Source of the DNA: Fusobacterium necrogenes
Lineage (GTDB): Bacteria > Fusobacteriota > Fusobacteriia > Fusobacteriales > Fusobacteriaceae
Assembly (NCBI RefSeq): GCF_900450765.1
Contig: NZ_UGGU01000003.1
Coordinates: forward strand, 1,178,001-1,242,000
Direction of reading: 5' to 3'
Length of the DNA stretch: 64,000 bases
This document shows, one piece after another, positions 45,974 to 55,223 of the stretch. The notes beneath the pieces are model-generated. The model was not told the DNA's origin, made no database searches, and was given only the letters and a program-made list of their open reading frames with translations. The position numbers and the translations under genes are program-made. Position 1 is the stretch's first letter; every line of letters begins with the position of its first letter.

Positions 45974-46747
45974 TTAATCTAACTCCTGAGTTCCTCCACC
46001 ATTGACATAGATTACTTGCCCACTTGTCCAAGCAGATGCAGGACTAGCAAAATATAGTACAGCCATAGAAATGTCCTCTACATCTCCAAGTCTTTTTAGA
46101 GGAGTTTTAGCAAGCATCTTAGCTTCTATCTCTGGAGTAAGAACAGTTCCTAGAGCATGAGTTTTGATAGCTCCTGGACCAATGGCATTAACTCTAATTT
46201 CTGGACCTAAATCATAGGCAGCATATTTAGTAGCTTGATTAACAGCTGCCTTAGAACTTCCATAGATAATCATATTGTGGCTAACCATATTAGCTGACAT
46301 AGAGCTGATATTGATAATTGAACCATAACCATCAGCTTTCATATGAGGAGCACAAAGTTTTGTTAAGATAAGTCCACTGAAAAGATTTAAAGTATATGTT
46401 TTAGTAATATACTCTAAAGTAAGAGATTCTATAGACTCATGTCCAGCACCTCCACCACCTGCATTATTAACTAAAATATTAACTTTTCCAAAAGTTTTTA
46501 CAGTAGTATCTACAAGATTGTTTAAATCCTCCTCCTGTAAAACATTACATTTTACTCCAATAGCTTCTACACCAAATTTTTTAGCCTCTTCAGCTGTAAG
46601 ATTAGCCTTCTCTTCATTTAAATCACTACAAACTACATAAGCTCCAGCTTCAGCAAGTTTTAATGCACTAGCTTTACCAATTCCAGCTCCAGCTCCAGTA
46701 ATAATAGCTACTTTTCCACTTAAATCGTATTTTTCCTTTATTGACAT
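45974..46747 (-). CDS. hdhA: 7-alpha-hydroxysteroid dehydrogenase-like SDR
   Basis: 257-residue short-chain dehydrogenase. Cofactor loop GAGAGIG (18-24), D42 after the second strand (favouring NAD), NNAGGGG (94-100) and the catalytic set S149, Y162, K166. The NNAGGGG stretch, PGAIKTHAL, TPEIEAKMLAKTPLKRLG and the end GGGTQELD resemble E. coli 7-alpha-HSDH by eye. That enzyme oxidises the 7-alpha hydroxyl of bile acids. Substrate is inferred; other SDR roles are possible. GGAG precedes the ATG and a TATAAT lies about 55 bp upstream. Confidence 0.82.
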   Translation of the reverse strand: MSIKEKYDLSGKVAIITGAGAGIGKASALKLAEAGAYVVCSDLNEEKANLTAEEAKKFGVEAIGVKCNVLQEEDLNNLVDTTVKTFGKVNILVNNAGGGGAGHESIESLTLEYITKTYTLNLFSGLILTKLCAPHMKADGYGSIINISSMSANMVSHNMIIYGSSKAAVNQATKYAAYDLGPEIRVNAIGPGAIKTHALGTVLTPEIEAKMLAKTPLKRLGDVEDISMAVLYFASPASAWTSGQVIYVNGGGTQELD

Positions 46748-46829
46748 AACATCAACTCCTTTTATTATCTCTTTCTCCCTAAGATAATAATATCTGATTC
46801 TATTATACTACATCAAAGTAAAATATCCT

Positions 46830-48188
46830 TTATTTTAAAATTCTTCTTTTTAGATGTTTATGAAAAACAAAATAAAAAGTTATAGTTGAAGCAATAGAAC
46901 CTATTAAATCAGCAACTGGCTGAGCAAAAAAAGCAAATCTAGCTGTAAAAAATAATGGTAATAAATATGTACTAACCATATATATAAATTTTCTAAATAC
47001 TGATAAAGAAAAAGCTGTTTTTATTCTTCCAACTGCTGTAAAACCATCTACGAAACAGTATTGGAAAGATAGAGGAATTACAGCTAGGACACTTACCTTT
47101 ATTCCCCAAAGAGAAACTTCAGAAAGAAGTACATTATCAGTAAAAAATCTAATAAATTGTGGAGCTAAAAATCTTGTAGAAAAAAACATAATTGATGTAA
47201 GGCAAAGAGCAAATATTACAATATATTTTTCAGCTTTTCTAACCCTATGAATTTTTCTTGCTCCATAGTTATAGCTTAAAATGGGTTGTGTTCCTCCAGT
47301 TAAACCTATAAGTGGTCCTGTTATAAGTAAAAGATAACTCTGAATAATAGTAGCAGAGGAGATAAGTAAATCTCCTTCAGCTATACCTCCATATTTTTGT
47401 AACATCATATTTAAAATAATCAGTATAAAACTATCAGTAGCTAGTATGAAAAATGGAGAAAATCCAAAAGTTATAATCTTTATTATAATTTGTTTTGAAT
47501 AATTTCCAAAAGTAATAGGGATAGGAATCTTATTTCCTCTTAAAAATAAGAAAGCAAATAAAAATGAAAGAAATTGAGCAATAACAGTTGCCCAAGCAGC
47601 TCCAGCAACTCCCATATTAAATCCAAAGATAAAGACTGTATCTAGAATAATATTTGTAAGAGCTCCTATGATAACAGTTAACATTCCTATAGTAGCGAAA
47701 CCTTGGCAAGTTATAAAAAAGTTTAAACCGATAGCCATAATAGCAAAGAAACTTCCTAATGTATAGATAGTAAGATAGGTATTAGCATATGGAAATGTAA
47801 TCTCACTAGCTCCAAATAACATTATTAAACTATCTTTTACAAGTAAGAAAATAATAGTAAGAGCTATACTAACAACAGAAAGAGCTAAAAAACTGTTAGA
47901 GAGGATCTGTTTAGCTTTTTCATTTTCCTTTGCTCCCATCTGTATAGACATATTGATAGACCCCCCTAGTCCTATCAGAGTACCAAAAGAGGCTAAAAAA
48001 GTAACAATAGGTCCACATACTCCAACTCCAGCTAGAGCAATAGAACCTATCTCTGGAATATTTCCAATATACATTCTATCCACTATGCTATAAAGAAGAT
48101 TAACTAACTGGGATAGCATAGCAGGTATAGCTAGTTTGAAAACTAAGCTTAAGATAGAATCTTTTCCTAAATCATTTGATAATTTCAT
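46830..48188 (-). CDS. MATE-family efflux transporter
   Basis: 452 residues from the ATG at 48188 with AGGAG seven bases ahead (the GTG at 48203 is rejected). Twelve membrane helices in two halves; typical features are PAMLSQLVNLLYSIVDRMYI, GLGGSINMSIQMGAKENEKA, and in the second half GLTGGTQPILSYNYGARKIH. Of the DinF/VmrA-like class, exporting drugs or metabolites with Na+ or H+. It lies 82 bp upstream of hdhA on the same strand; shared transcription is possible. Confidence 0.92.
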   Translation of the reverse strand: MKLSNDLGKDSILSLVFKLAIPAMLSQLVNLLYSIVDRMYIGNIPEIGSIALAGVGVCGPIVTFLASFGTLIGLGGSINMSIQMGAKENEKAKQILSNSFLALSVVSIALTIIFLLVKDSLIMLFGASEITFPYANTYLTIYTLGSFFAIMAIGLNFFITCQGFATIGMLTVIIGALTNIILDTVFIFGFNMGVAGAAWATVIAQFLSFLFAFLFLRGNKIPIPITFGNYSKQIIIKIITFGFSPFFILATDSFILIILNMMLQKYGGIAEGDLLISSATIIQSYLLLITGPLIGLTGGTQPILSYNYGARKIHRVRKAEKYIVIFALCLTSIMFFSTRFLAPQFIRFFTDNVLLSEVSLWGIKVSVLAVIPLSFQYCFVDGFTAVGRIKTAFSLSVFRKFIYMVSTYLLPLFFTARFAFFAQPVADLIGSIASTITFYFVFHKHLKRRILK

Positions 48189-48256
48189 CTTTTCTCTCCT
48201 CACAATTATAATTCCATATATTATAACATAAAATTAAAATAATCTAGCAATAAAAA

Positions 48257-48317
48257 AAGAAAATTCTACCTTTAACTACATAGAACCATATCATATTTCC
48301 TATAGTAAAATTTTCTT
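48257..48317 (-). terminator. Terminator after the UPF0237-UPF0210-DUF1904 cluster
   Basis: AAGAAAATTCTAC pairs with GTAAAATTTTCTT (one mismatch) across a 35-nt loop; the minus-strand copy ends in T7. The long loop makes this weaker than the others. Confidence 0.45.
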
Positions 48318-48369
48318 CTTTAAATATTTAATTTTATTTATATACTAATTATTAGATTTAAGGTAACTC

Positions 48370-48690
48370 CTATTTAAAATCATAATTTCTTTCTTTTGAA
48401 ATCTCTGTTATATAGACTCTAATTTTTTTATAACCTATAGAATTAAAAAGAGATTTATATGAACTAGCTAGCTTATCACAAACATCCTGTGGACGTGATA
48501 ACCATTCTACCTCTATATTAACAGTTTGATCCTTTTCTTCTTTTCCCTCTTTTATCTCTATCATTGGTATATAGAAAAGTTTGATCCTCTCTCTAGGAAC
48601 TTCAACATCAAAATTAACAATATCAACGAGTTTATCCCCTATTTCACAAAGTTTCTCTTGTGAAATACCAGATACTTTAATAAACGGCAT
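48370..48690 (-). CDS. DUF1904 family protein (tautomerase-like fold)
   Basis: 106 residues beginning MPFIKVSGISQEKLCEIGDK. It resembles the DUF1904 family, which has a MIF/tautomerase-like fold; Pro2 would be the catalytic residue in true tautomerases. VEWLSRPQDVCDKLASSYKS and the IRVYITEISKERNYDF ending are seen. It lies 17 bp after the UPF0210 gene. Function unknown. Confidence 0.75.
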   Translation of the reverse strand: MPFIKVSGISQEKLCEIGDKLVDIVNFDVEVPRERIKLFYIPMIEIKEGKEEKDQTVNIEVEWLSRPQDVCDKLASSYKSLFNSIGYKKIRVYITEISKERNYDFK

Positions 48691-48707
48691 AATTTATTTA
48701 CCCCCTT

Positions 48708-50066
48708 TTAGTTTTTAAAACTATGAATAGGAGCAGGAATTCTTCCTCCCCTTTTAATAAAGTCATCACACTTAAATTTATTTACAGCCATAATAGGAGC
48801 ATATCCAAGTAATCCACCAAACTCTACCATCTCTCCTACACCTTTTCCAATTACAGGAATAATTCTCACAGCAGTAGTCTTATTATTTACCATTCCAATA
48901 GCAGATTCATCAGCTATTATACCAGAGATAGTATAAGCAGATGTATCTCCAGGAATGGCTATCATATCAAGTCCAACTGAACATACACAAGTCATAGCCT
49001 CCAATTTTTCTAAAGTAAGTGCACCAATTTTAGCAGCCTCTATCATAGCGTGGTCTTCACTTACAGGAATGAAAGCACCACTCAATCCTCCAACATATGA
49101 TGAAGCCATTACTCCACCTTTTTTAACATTGTCATTTAATATAGCAAGAGCAGCAGTAGTTCCTGGAGCACCAGCATGTTCTAGTCCCATCTCTTGGAAA
49201 ATCTCGGCTATACTATCTCCCACAGCAGGAGTAGGAGCAAGAGATAGATCTATAATTCCAAAAGGAACATTTAATCTTTTAGCAGCCTCTTGAGCAACTA
49301 TTTGTCCAGCTCTAGTTATTTTAAAAGCAGTCTTTTTAACTACTTCACAAAGAGTTTCAAAGTCAGCACCTTTAGCTTCAACAAGAGCTCTTTTTACAAC
49401 TCCAGGTCCACTTACTCCAACATTTATTACGCAATCAGCTTCTCCAACTCCATGGAAAGCTCCAGCCATAAATGGATTATCTTCAACAGCATTACAGAAT
49501 ACTACAAGTTTTGCACAACCTAAACAATCAATATCTTTTGTAAGTTCAGCAGTTTCTACAATAATTTCTCCCATTCTTTTTACAGCATCCATATTAATTC
49601 CATTTCTTGAAGTTCCAACATTAACTGATGAACAAACTCTTTCAGTAACTTTCATAGCTTCTGGAATAGAGTCAATAAGTATCTTATCAGCAGGGGTACA
49701 TCCCTTATGAACAAGGGCAGAAAAACCACCGATAAAGTTTACACCACAATCTTTAGCCGCTCTATCTAAAGTCTTTGCTATACTTACATAAGAATCAGTT
49801 TTACAACCAGCAGCAGCAATAGCAATAGGAGTAACAGATATTCTTTTATTCACAACAGGTATCCCATATTGTCTAGCTATATCATCTCCAACTTTTACTA
49901 AATCTTTAGCATAAGTTGTGATTTTTTTATATATTTTTTCATTGAATTTATCTACATCAGGGTCAGCACAATCTAAAAGACTAATACCCATAGTTATAGT
50001 ACGTACATCTAGATTAGACTCAGCAATCATCTTATTTGTTTCTTGAATTTCTACTCTGGAAATCAT
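48708..50066 (-). CDS. UPF0210 (PFL/DUF711) family protein
   Basis: 452 residues from the ATG at 50066 with AGGAGG seven bases ahead (a TTG one codon earlier is rejected). Motifs of the DUF711 family: [79 protein letters not shown] and [20 protein letters not shown]. The fold resembles glycyl-radical enzymes, but no glycyl-radical motif is seen. Function is unknown; it is widely paired with a UPF0237 ACT protein, as here. Confidence 0.9.
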   Translation of the reverse strand: MISRVEIQETNKMIAESNLDVRTITMGISLLDCADPDVDKFNEKIYKKITTYAKDLVKVGDDIARQYGIPVVNKRISVTPIAIAAAGCKTDSYVSIAKTLDRAAKDCGVNFIGGFSALVHKGCTPADKILIDSIPEAMKVTERVCSSVNVGTSRNGINMDAVKRMGEIIVETAELTKDIDCLGCAKLVVFCNAVEDNPFMAGAFHGVGEADCVINVGVSGPGVVKRALVEAKGADFETLCEVVKKTAFKITRAGQIVAQEAAKRLNVPFGIIDLSLAPTPAVGDSIAEIFQEMGLEHAGAPGTTAALAILNDNVKKGGVMASSYVGGLSGAFIPVSEDHAMIEAAKIGALTLEKLEAMTCVCSVGLDMIAIPGDTSAYTISGIIADESAIGMVNNKTTAVRIIPVIGKGVGEMVEFGGLLGYAPIMAVNKFKCDDFIKRGGRIPAPIHSFKN

Positions 50067-50084
50067 CAAAATTCCTCCTTAATT

Positions 50085-50354
50085 TTATATACGGTGCATG
50101 CAGTTGAATATATCTTCATGTTGAACTGTAATTTTTACTCCAAGATTATTTCCAATTTCTATTAAATCATCTGTAAAAGCTTCAAGAGATTTAAAAGCTT
50201 TATCAGCATCTACGATCATCATCATATTAAAATACCCACTTACAATAGTTTGAGATATATCAAGAATATTGATATTTACCTCTGATAGATAAGTACAAAC
50301 TTTAGCAATAATTCCAACTTTATCTGTTCCTAGAACAGTAATAATACATTTCAT
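50085..50354 (-). CDS. ACT-domain protein, UPF0237 family
   Basis: 89 residues forming one ACT domain (CIITVLGTDKVGIIAKVCTY, VNILDISQTIVSGYFNMMMI). ACT domains bind amino acids or other small ligands. The family is conserved beside UPF0210, so it is probably its sensor or regulatory partner. It starts the UPF0237-UPF0210-DUF1904 operon under its own promoter; AGGAGG precedes the ATG. Confidence 0.93.
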   Translation of the reverse strand: MKCIITVLGTDKVGIIAKVCTYLSEVNINILDISQTIVSGYFNMMMIVDADKAFKSLEAFTDDLIEIGNNLGVKITVQHEDIFNCMHRI

Positions 50355-50386
50355 AAGATCCTCCTAAAATAATCATTTATACAGAA

Positions 50387-50415
50387 ATAGTATCATAAAA
50401 TGTGACAAATATCAA
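50387..50415 (-). promoter_or_regulatory. Promoter of the UPF0237-UPF0210-DUF1904 operon
   Basis: Minus strand TTGATA (50410-50415), 17-bp spacer, TACTAT (50387-50392). Confidence 0.6.
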
Positions 50416-50558
50416 ATGTTAAAAAAATTTTATTTTATTTTTAAATAAAAAATACTTTTAATTTTAAAAAAATGATGTTATAATCATAAATAGATTTTTA
50501 AAATGCTAAAATGTATTAATATTTATATCATAAATTTTACACTATAAGGAGGGAAAAC

Positions 50559-51908
50559 ATGAGCATATCAGCAAAACAATATGTAGAAAATGTAATTGAA
50601 AAAGTAAAAAAGCAAAATAAGGGAGAAGATGAGTTTATACAAGCTGTAGAAGAAGTATTAACAAGTCTTACTCCATTTATAGAAAAAAATCCCCAATATG
50701 TAGAAGCAAATATATTAGAAAGAATAGTTGAACCAGAAAGAGTTATAATGTTCAAGGTTCCTTGGGAAGATGATAATGGAAATATTCAAGTCAATAGAGG
50801 TTATAGAGTAGAATTTAATGGAGTGATAGGTCCATATAAAGGAGGACTTAGATTTCATCCTACAGTTACTTTAGGAGCTATGAAATTTCTAGGGTTTGAA
50901 CAAACTTTTAAAAATTCTCTAACTGGGTTACCAATAGGCGGAGGAAAAGGTGGAAGTGACTTCAATTCTACTGATAAATCTGATAGAGAAATAAAAAGAT
51001 TTTGTGAAAGTTTTATGACTGAGTTATATCGCCATATAGGTCCAGATAAGGATGTTCCTGCTGGAGATATAGGAGTTTCAGGAAAAGAAATAGGCTACCT
51101 ATTTGGACATTATAGAAGAATCAAAGGTGCATATGAAAATGGGGTGCTTACAGGAAAACATCTAAACTATGGCGGAAGTAAAATTAGACCTGAAGCAACT
51201 GGATATGGACTTACTTATTTCACACAAGAAATATTAAAAGATATGGGAGAGAGTTTTGAAGGAAAAACTGTAGCTATATCAGGATATGGAAATGTTGCTT
51301 GGGGAACTGCTGAAAAAATGACAGAATTAGGTGCTAAAGTACTTACTATATCTGGTTCAAAAGGATATATATATGCTAAAAATGGTCTTACTAAAGAACA
51401 AATCAATTATATGTTAGTTCTAAGATCTAATAGAGATATAACTTTAAAAGATTTTGCTGAAAAATTTAACTTAGAATATTTCCCTGGAGAAAAGCCTTGG
51501 GGAGTGAAAGTTGATATCGCTGCTCCTTGTGCAATTCAAAATGAAATTTTAGTAGAAGATGCAAAACTATTAATATCTAATGGTGTTAAAATAGTTTGTG
51601 AAGGAGCTAATATGCCATGCTCTAATGAAGCAATAGAGCTCTTTGAAAAAAATGGAGTAAAATTTGGAGCAGCAAAAGCAGCTAATGCTGGTGGAGTAGC
51701 TGTATCGGCATTAGAAATGTCGCAAAATAGTATGAGATATCAATGGAGCGAAAAAGAAGTAGATAATAAACTGCAAGAAATAATGAAAGGTATTTATCAA
51801 AAATCTAAAGAGATGAGTATAGAGTATGGTGTAAGCTTAGCTGCTGGAGCTAATATAGCTGGATTTAAAAAAGTTGCTGACACAATGATATTACAAGGAA
51901 ATTACTAA
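50559..51908 (+). CDS. gdhA: Glutamate dehydrogenase, NADP-type
   Basis: Interconverts glutamate with 2-oxoglutarate and ammonia; in fusobacteria it can serve amino-acid fermentation. 449 residues, hexameric family I. Motifs: YKGGLRFHPTVTLGAMKFLG, GLPIGGGKGGSDFNSTDKSD with the catalytic Lys, DVPAGDIGVSGKEIGYLFGH, and the Rossmann loop VAISGYGNVAWGTAEK, where the Ser after the second strand (LTISGSKGYI) suits NADP. AGGAGGG precedes the ATG. TATAAT at 50479-50484 may be its -10, but no clear -35 was seen. Confidence 0.96.
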   Translation: MSISAKQYVENVIEKVKKQNKGEDEFIQAVEEVLTSLTPFIEKNPQYVEANILERIVEPERVIMFKVPWEDDNGNIQVNRGYRVEFNGVIGPYKGGLRFHPTVTLGAMKFLGFEQTFKNSLTGLPIGGGKGGSDFNSTDKSDREIKRFCESFMTELYRHIGPDKDVPAGDIGVSGKEIGYLFGHYRRIKGAYENGVLTGKHLNYGGSKIRPEATGYGLTYFTQEILKDMGESFEGKTVAISGYGNVAWGTAEKMTELGAKVLTISGSKGYIYAKNGLTKEQINYMLVLRSNRDITLKDFAEKFNLEYFPGEKPWGVKVDIAAPCAIQNEILVEDAKLLISNGVKIVCEGANMPCSNEAIELFEKNGVKFGAAKAANAGGVAVSALEMSQNSMRYQWSEKEVDNKLQEIMKGIYQKSKEMSIEYGVSLAAGANIAGFKKVADTMILQGNY

Positions 51909-51917
51909 AATAATTGA

Positions 51918-51951
51918 GCTGAGGCTATTTACTAATAGTTTCAGCCTTTTT
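51918..51951 (+). terminator. Terminator after gdhA
   Basis: GCTGAGGCTATT / AATAGTTTCAGC, 12-bp stem with two G-U pairs and a 4-nt loop, followed by CTTTTT. Confidence 0.85.
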
Positions 51952-52030
51952 CATTTTCTTAAGAACAAACTAGAAATTTAAAAATTCTAACTATAAAATA
52001 CACAAAACTGTTAATATTTAATCTATAATT

Positions 52031-52059
52031 TTAACTTTTAAGTATATATATGATACAAT
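52031..52059 (+). promoter_or_regulatory. Promoter of the 15-codon ORF
   Basis: TTAACT (52031-52036), 17-bp spacer, TACAAT (52054-52059), 35 bp before the small ATG. Confidence 0.5.
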
Positions 52060-52094
52060 TTGAACAAAATATTAATAAAAGGAGAAATAATAAT

Positions 52095-52142
52095 ATGGAT
52101 TATAGATTAGGGTTAGATATAGGAATAGAAAAATTTAAGTAA
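52095..52142 (+). pseudogene. Possible cas9 N-terminal remnant (15 codons)
   Basis: ATG with AAAAGGAG ahead encodes MDYRLGLDIGIEKFK and stops. The first 11 residues read like the RuvC-I start of type II-C Cas9 proteins, where the conserved Asp is catalytic, usually continuing (I/T)-S-(V/I)-GWA. Here the match ends after DIGI. Promoter and terminator frame it, giving a transcript of about 140 nt. No other cas gene, tracrRNA or CRISPR repeat is in the window. Alternatives: a chance peptide, a relic of an ASKHA-type kinase (also LGxDIG), or a small RNA. Confidence 0.35.
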
Positions 52143-52155
52143 GATAAAAAATATA

Positions 52156-52201
52156 CTCTCTTGATATTTAAGTTGATTCTTAATTATCAAGAGAGTTTTT
52201 T
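52156..52201. terminator. Bidirectional terminator
   Basis: CTCTCTTGATA / TATCAAGAGAG stem with an extended A/T inner stem, followed by T6 on plus and by TATATTTTTT on minus. It ends both the 15-codon unit and the convergent EI24 gene. Confidence 0.85.
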
Positions 52202-52205
52202 ACAT

Positions 52206-52952
52206 TTAATCACTTATTTTATAATCAGATAGTAATTCTAAAGTTATTTTTGTAGTAGCTACACAAGTTATAAGTGGAGCTATAAATATCCCAATTAGTG
52301 GTATAAAAAATAAAAAAGTAAATATTCCACCACAAAGAGCAGCATATACTCTTTGTTTTCTTAAAAATTGAAGACTTTCTCTAGAAGAAAGATTATATCT
52401 TTCCAAAGTATAATCCATAAATGAAAAGCCTGTAAAATATCCTTGAATAATAAATATTAATAGTGGAATAGAAAGATTAATAGGAAATATAAATCCTAAT
52501 AACATAACTATACAAGTTCCAATCATTTGTTTAAAAAAACTTCTTAATCCAATATCTATACCTCTTAGAAGAAATTTTATGTTATCACTCATCTTAAAAT
52601 CAAACTCTTTGCCAGTAAGATATGTTTCAACTCTCTCTGAAATATAACCTAAAATAGGTGAAATTATTACAAGTAATAAAGATTTATAAACTAAATAATA
52701 GAAAAAAATAGTACATAACCAAACTAAAATCTTTATAAATATATAAAGAATTGAGCTATACTCCCCAAGTTTAAAAAAACTTTCTAAAGAATTAGTAAGA
52801 TTAAGTGAAAGATAATCTCCCAAATAAATAAACATTCCAAAAAGAAATAAACTTATTATTCCAGGTAAAAAATAGAATTTTCTAAGCCCAGCCTCTCTAA
52901 CTATTCGAAAAGCATCAAAATAAGAATTAAAAACCAAACTAATAATTTTCAT
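52206..52952 (-). CDS. EI24/CysZ-like membrane protein
   Basis: 248 residues from the ATG at 52952 with GAGG nine bases ahead; the start overlaps the histidine phosphatase stop. The open frame to 53009 lies inside the upstream gene and is rejected. About four to six membrane segments (FYFLPGIISLFLFGMFIYLG, LVYKSLLLVIISPILGYIS, SLRFL..-type end at VYAALCGGIFTFLFFIPLIG). Family is EI24, whose member CysZ imports sulfate. Function here is not established. Confidence 0.8.
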   Translation of the reverse strand: MKIISLVFNSYFDAFRIVREAGLRKFYFLPGIISLFLFGMFIYLGDYLSLNLTNSLESFFKLGEYSSILYIFIKILVWLCTIFFYYLVYKSLLLVIISPILGYISERVETYLTGKEFDFKMSDNIKFLLRGIDIGLRSFFKQMIGTCIVMLLGFIFPINLSIPLLIFIIQGYFTGFSFMDYTLERYNLSSRESLQFLRKQRVYAALCGGIFTFLFFIPLIGIFIAPLITCVATTKITLELLSDYKISD

Positions 52953-53574
52953 ACTCATTTTCCTCAAGATGTGAAATATCAGAAAACATTTCAATAGTAT
53001 ATTTTCCATCTGTGTAATCTACTATTGAAAGGCTTGTATTTTGGGGAACCTCCAACTTCCCTAATTCATCAAAGCTTACATTTTTTATAATTTTAAATAT
53101 TCCTTTTAATGTCATTCCATGAGTTACTATTACTACTATATCATCTTTTTTATGCTTATCAGTAACTTTTTTCAATCCTTTTTCCACTCGATTTAAAAGT
53201 TCTGAAAAGGTTTCTCCACTATAAGGTGTTGGATCATAATCTTTAGGATTAAAGAAAAAATTATGAAATTGCTCTGGAAATTTAGTTTTAAACTCTTCCC
53301 TTGATACCCCTTCCATTTTTCCAACAGATATTTCCTTAAATTCATCAATTGTTTTAATTTTTATATTTTTACTACCAATTATAAGTCTAGATGTTTCAAG
53401 AGTTCTCCCTAATGGAGATGAATAAAAACTTGTAAATTCAATATTTTTTAATCTTTCTCCTAATTTTTTAGCTTGTTTTTTTCCCTTTTCTGTAAGAGGT
53501 GAATTAGAAGAACCTTGAAAAATTCGTAAAGTATTCCATACTGTTTCTCCATGCCTTATAAAATAAATTTTCAT
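52939..53574 (-). CDS. Histidine phosphatase (phosphoglycerate mutase-like)
   Basis: 211 residues. The phosphate-binding RHGET motif is at 7-11, then NSPLTEKGKKQAKKLGERL, SSPLGRTLETSRLI, the acid GKMEGVSREEF and the distal VTHGMTLKGI. The catalytic His pair is complete. Could act on small phosphorylated metabolites (CobC/GpmB-like); substrate unknown. It sits between the M48 protease and the EI24 gene on the same strand. Confidence 0.9.
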   Translation of the reverse strand: MKIYFIRHGETVWNTLRIFQGSSNSPLTEKGKKQAKKLGERLKNIEFTSFYSSPLGRTLETSRLIIGSKNIKIKTIDEFKEISVGKMEGVSREEFKTKFPEQFHNFFFNPKDYDPTPYSGETFSELLNRVEKGLKKVTDKHKKDDIVVIVTHGMTLKGIFKIIKNVSFDELGKLEVPQNTSLSIVDYTDGKYTIEMFSDISHLEENEYENY

Positions 53575-53586
53575 ACCAATTCCTTT

Positions 53587-54351
53587 CTATCTTGTAATAT
53601 TCTTAAATTTCTCGCCTTGTAAAAAATTTTTAATATTATTTATTCTAGTAGTATCACTAGGATGAGTACTTAAGAACTCTATCTGATTTCCATTAGATGA
53701 ATTTTTCATTCTTTCCCAAAAAGTTATAGCAGCATTCGGATTATAACCGGCTAACTTCATAAATATAAGTCCTAATTCATCAGCTTCCGTCTCATGCTCT
53801 CTACTATATTTCAAAAGTACAAGATTAGATGCTCCATTATATATTTGAGAAGAAACTCCAATGGAATTTACAACAGAACCTCCTAAATTTTGTATAATTG
53901 AATAGCTAGCTTGTTCTCTTCCATGCTCAGCAATAGCATGTGCTATCTCATGAGACATAACCACAGCTAAGCCCTCTTCATCTTTTGTATATGGTAAAAT
54001 TCCTGTATAAACAGCTACTTTTCCTCCTGGCATACACCAAGCATTAGGTATTTCACTTTCAATTAAATTAAATTCCCATTGATACTTAAATTGTGAATTT
54101 TTCTGTTCTGGATGTTCATTAAAATATTTTTCGACAGCTTTTGAAATTCTTTCTCCTACCTTCTTTACAAGCTTAGAATCATCATTATTCAAAACTTTAC
54201 TATTAGCTATAACCTCTTTATACTGAGAATAACTTTGAGTTATTATTTCTTCTTCAGAAACTAAAAGCAATTGTTTCCTTCCAGAAATAGGAGCATTTGT
54301 ACAAGCTATTACTAAAGCTAAAATTAGGGAAATAAAAAATATTTTTTTCAT
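53587..54351 (-). CDS. M48-family metallopeptidase lipoprotein
   Basis: 254 residues from the ATG at 54351 with GGAGG ahead; frame extension to 54387 is rejected since the signal sequence begins MKKIFFISLILALVIAC. Lipobox VIAC gives an envelope lipoprotein. The zinc site is VVMSHEIAHAIAEHGREQ, with a downstream Glu ligand in REHETEADELGLIFM. The family includes BepA/LoiP, which handle outer-membrane protein quality. Divergent from kdsB. Confidence 0.93.
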   Translation of the reverse strand: MKKIFFISLILALVIACTNAPISGRKQLLLVSEEEIITQSYSQYKEVIANSKVLNNDDSKLVKKVGERISKAVEKYFNEHPEQKNSQFKYQWEFNLIESEIPNAWCMPGGKVAVYTGILPYTKDEEGLAVVMSHEIAHAIAEHGREQASYSIIQNLGGSVVNSIGVSSQIYNGASNLVLLKYSREHETEADELGLIFMKLAGYNPNAAITFWERMKNSSNGNQIEFLSTHPSDTTRINNIKNFLQGEKFKNITR

Positions 54352-54461
54352 TTTTATAAAAACCTCCTTAAAAATTATCTTACCCAAATTATTTTAATAA
54401 TTAGATATATCTGTTATAATGTAGTATAACATATTGTACTCGATTTTAAGGAGGTTGTAAA

Positions 54462-55223
54462 ATGAAATTTTTAGGAGTAATTCCTTCAAGATATGCTTCT
54501 ACAAGGCTAGAAGGTAAACCATTAAAGGATATTTGTGGACACCCAATGATCGAATGGGTATACAAAAGAACTAAATTATCTAATTTAGATGAAGTAATAG
54601 TAGCAACAGATGATGAAAAAATCTATTTTGAGGTTGAAAAATTTGGAGGGAAAGCTATTCTCACAGATAAAAATCACGAAAATGGAACAAGTAGAATAGC
54701 TGAAGTTTGTAAAAAATATAAAGAATATGATGTGGTAGTTAATATACAAGGAGATGAGCCATTAATAGAACCAGCTATGATAAACTCCATAATTGATTCT
54801 TTTAAAAATGATCCCACTCTCCTTATGAGTACATTAAAATATAAATTAGACAATATTGAAGATATAGAAAATCCAAATTATGTAAAAGTAATAACGGATA
54901 AAGAAAATTATGCCTTATATTTCTCAAGAAGTGTAATTCCTTACCCAAGAAAATTGAACATACAAAACTATTATAAACATGTAGGAATTTATGGCTATAA
55001 GAGAGATTTTCTAATAAAATATTCTAAAATGCCTCCTACTTCACTAGAATTATCCGAATCTCTAGAGCAACTTAGAGCTTTAGAAAATGGTTTTAAAATT
55101 AAAGTACTAGAAACTCCTTATAAAATTTTAGGTGTAGATACCCAAGAAGAATTAGAAAAAGTTAGAAAATATATAAAAGAAAATAAAATAAAACTAGATC
55201 AAAATTTGAAAGGAGAAAGATGA
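54462..55223 (+). CDS. kdsB: 3-deoxy-manno-octulosonate cytidylyltransferase
   Basis: Activates KDO as CMP-KDO for the LPS inner core. 253 residues: IPSRYASTRLEGKPLKDICG, HPMIEWVYKRTKLS, ILTDKNHENGTSRIAEV, VVNIQGDEPLIEPAMI, YFSRSVIPYPR and SLEQLRALENGFKIK. AAGGAGG precedes the ATG; a TATAAT lies at 54415-54420. It overlaps the SpoIID-like gene by 4 bp (ATGA). Confidence 0.97.
   Translation: MKFLGVIPSRYASTRLEGKPLKDICGHPMIEWVYKRTKLSNLDEVIVATDDEKIYFEVEKFGGKAILTDKNHENGTSRIAEVCKKYKEYDVVVNIQGDEPLIEPAMINSIIDSFKNDPTLLMSTLKYKLDNIEDIENPNYVKVITDKENYALYFSRSVIPYPRKLNIQNYYKHVGIYGYKRDFLIKYSKMPPTSLELSESLEQLRALENGFKIKVLETPYKILGVDTQEELEKVRKYIKENKIKLDQNLKGER

Noticed and set aside
51909-52205. CRISPR repeats or other cas genes near the possible cas9 remnant
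   Set aside because: No repeated spacer-length units or further cas-like reading frames were seen in the interval or nearby.
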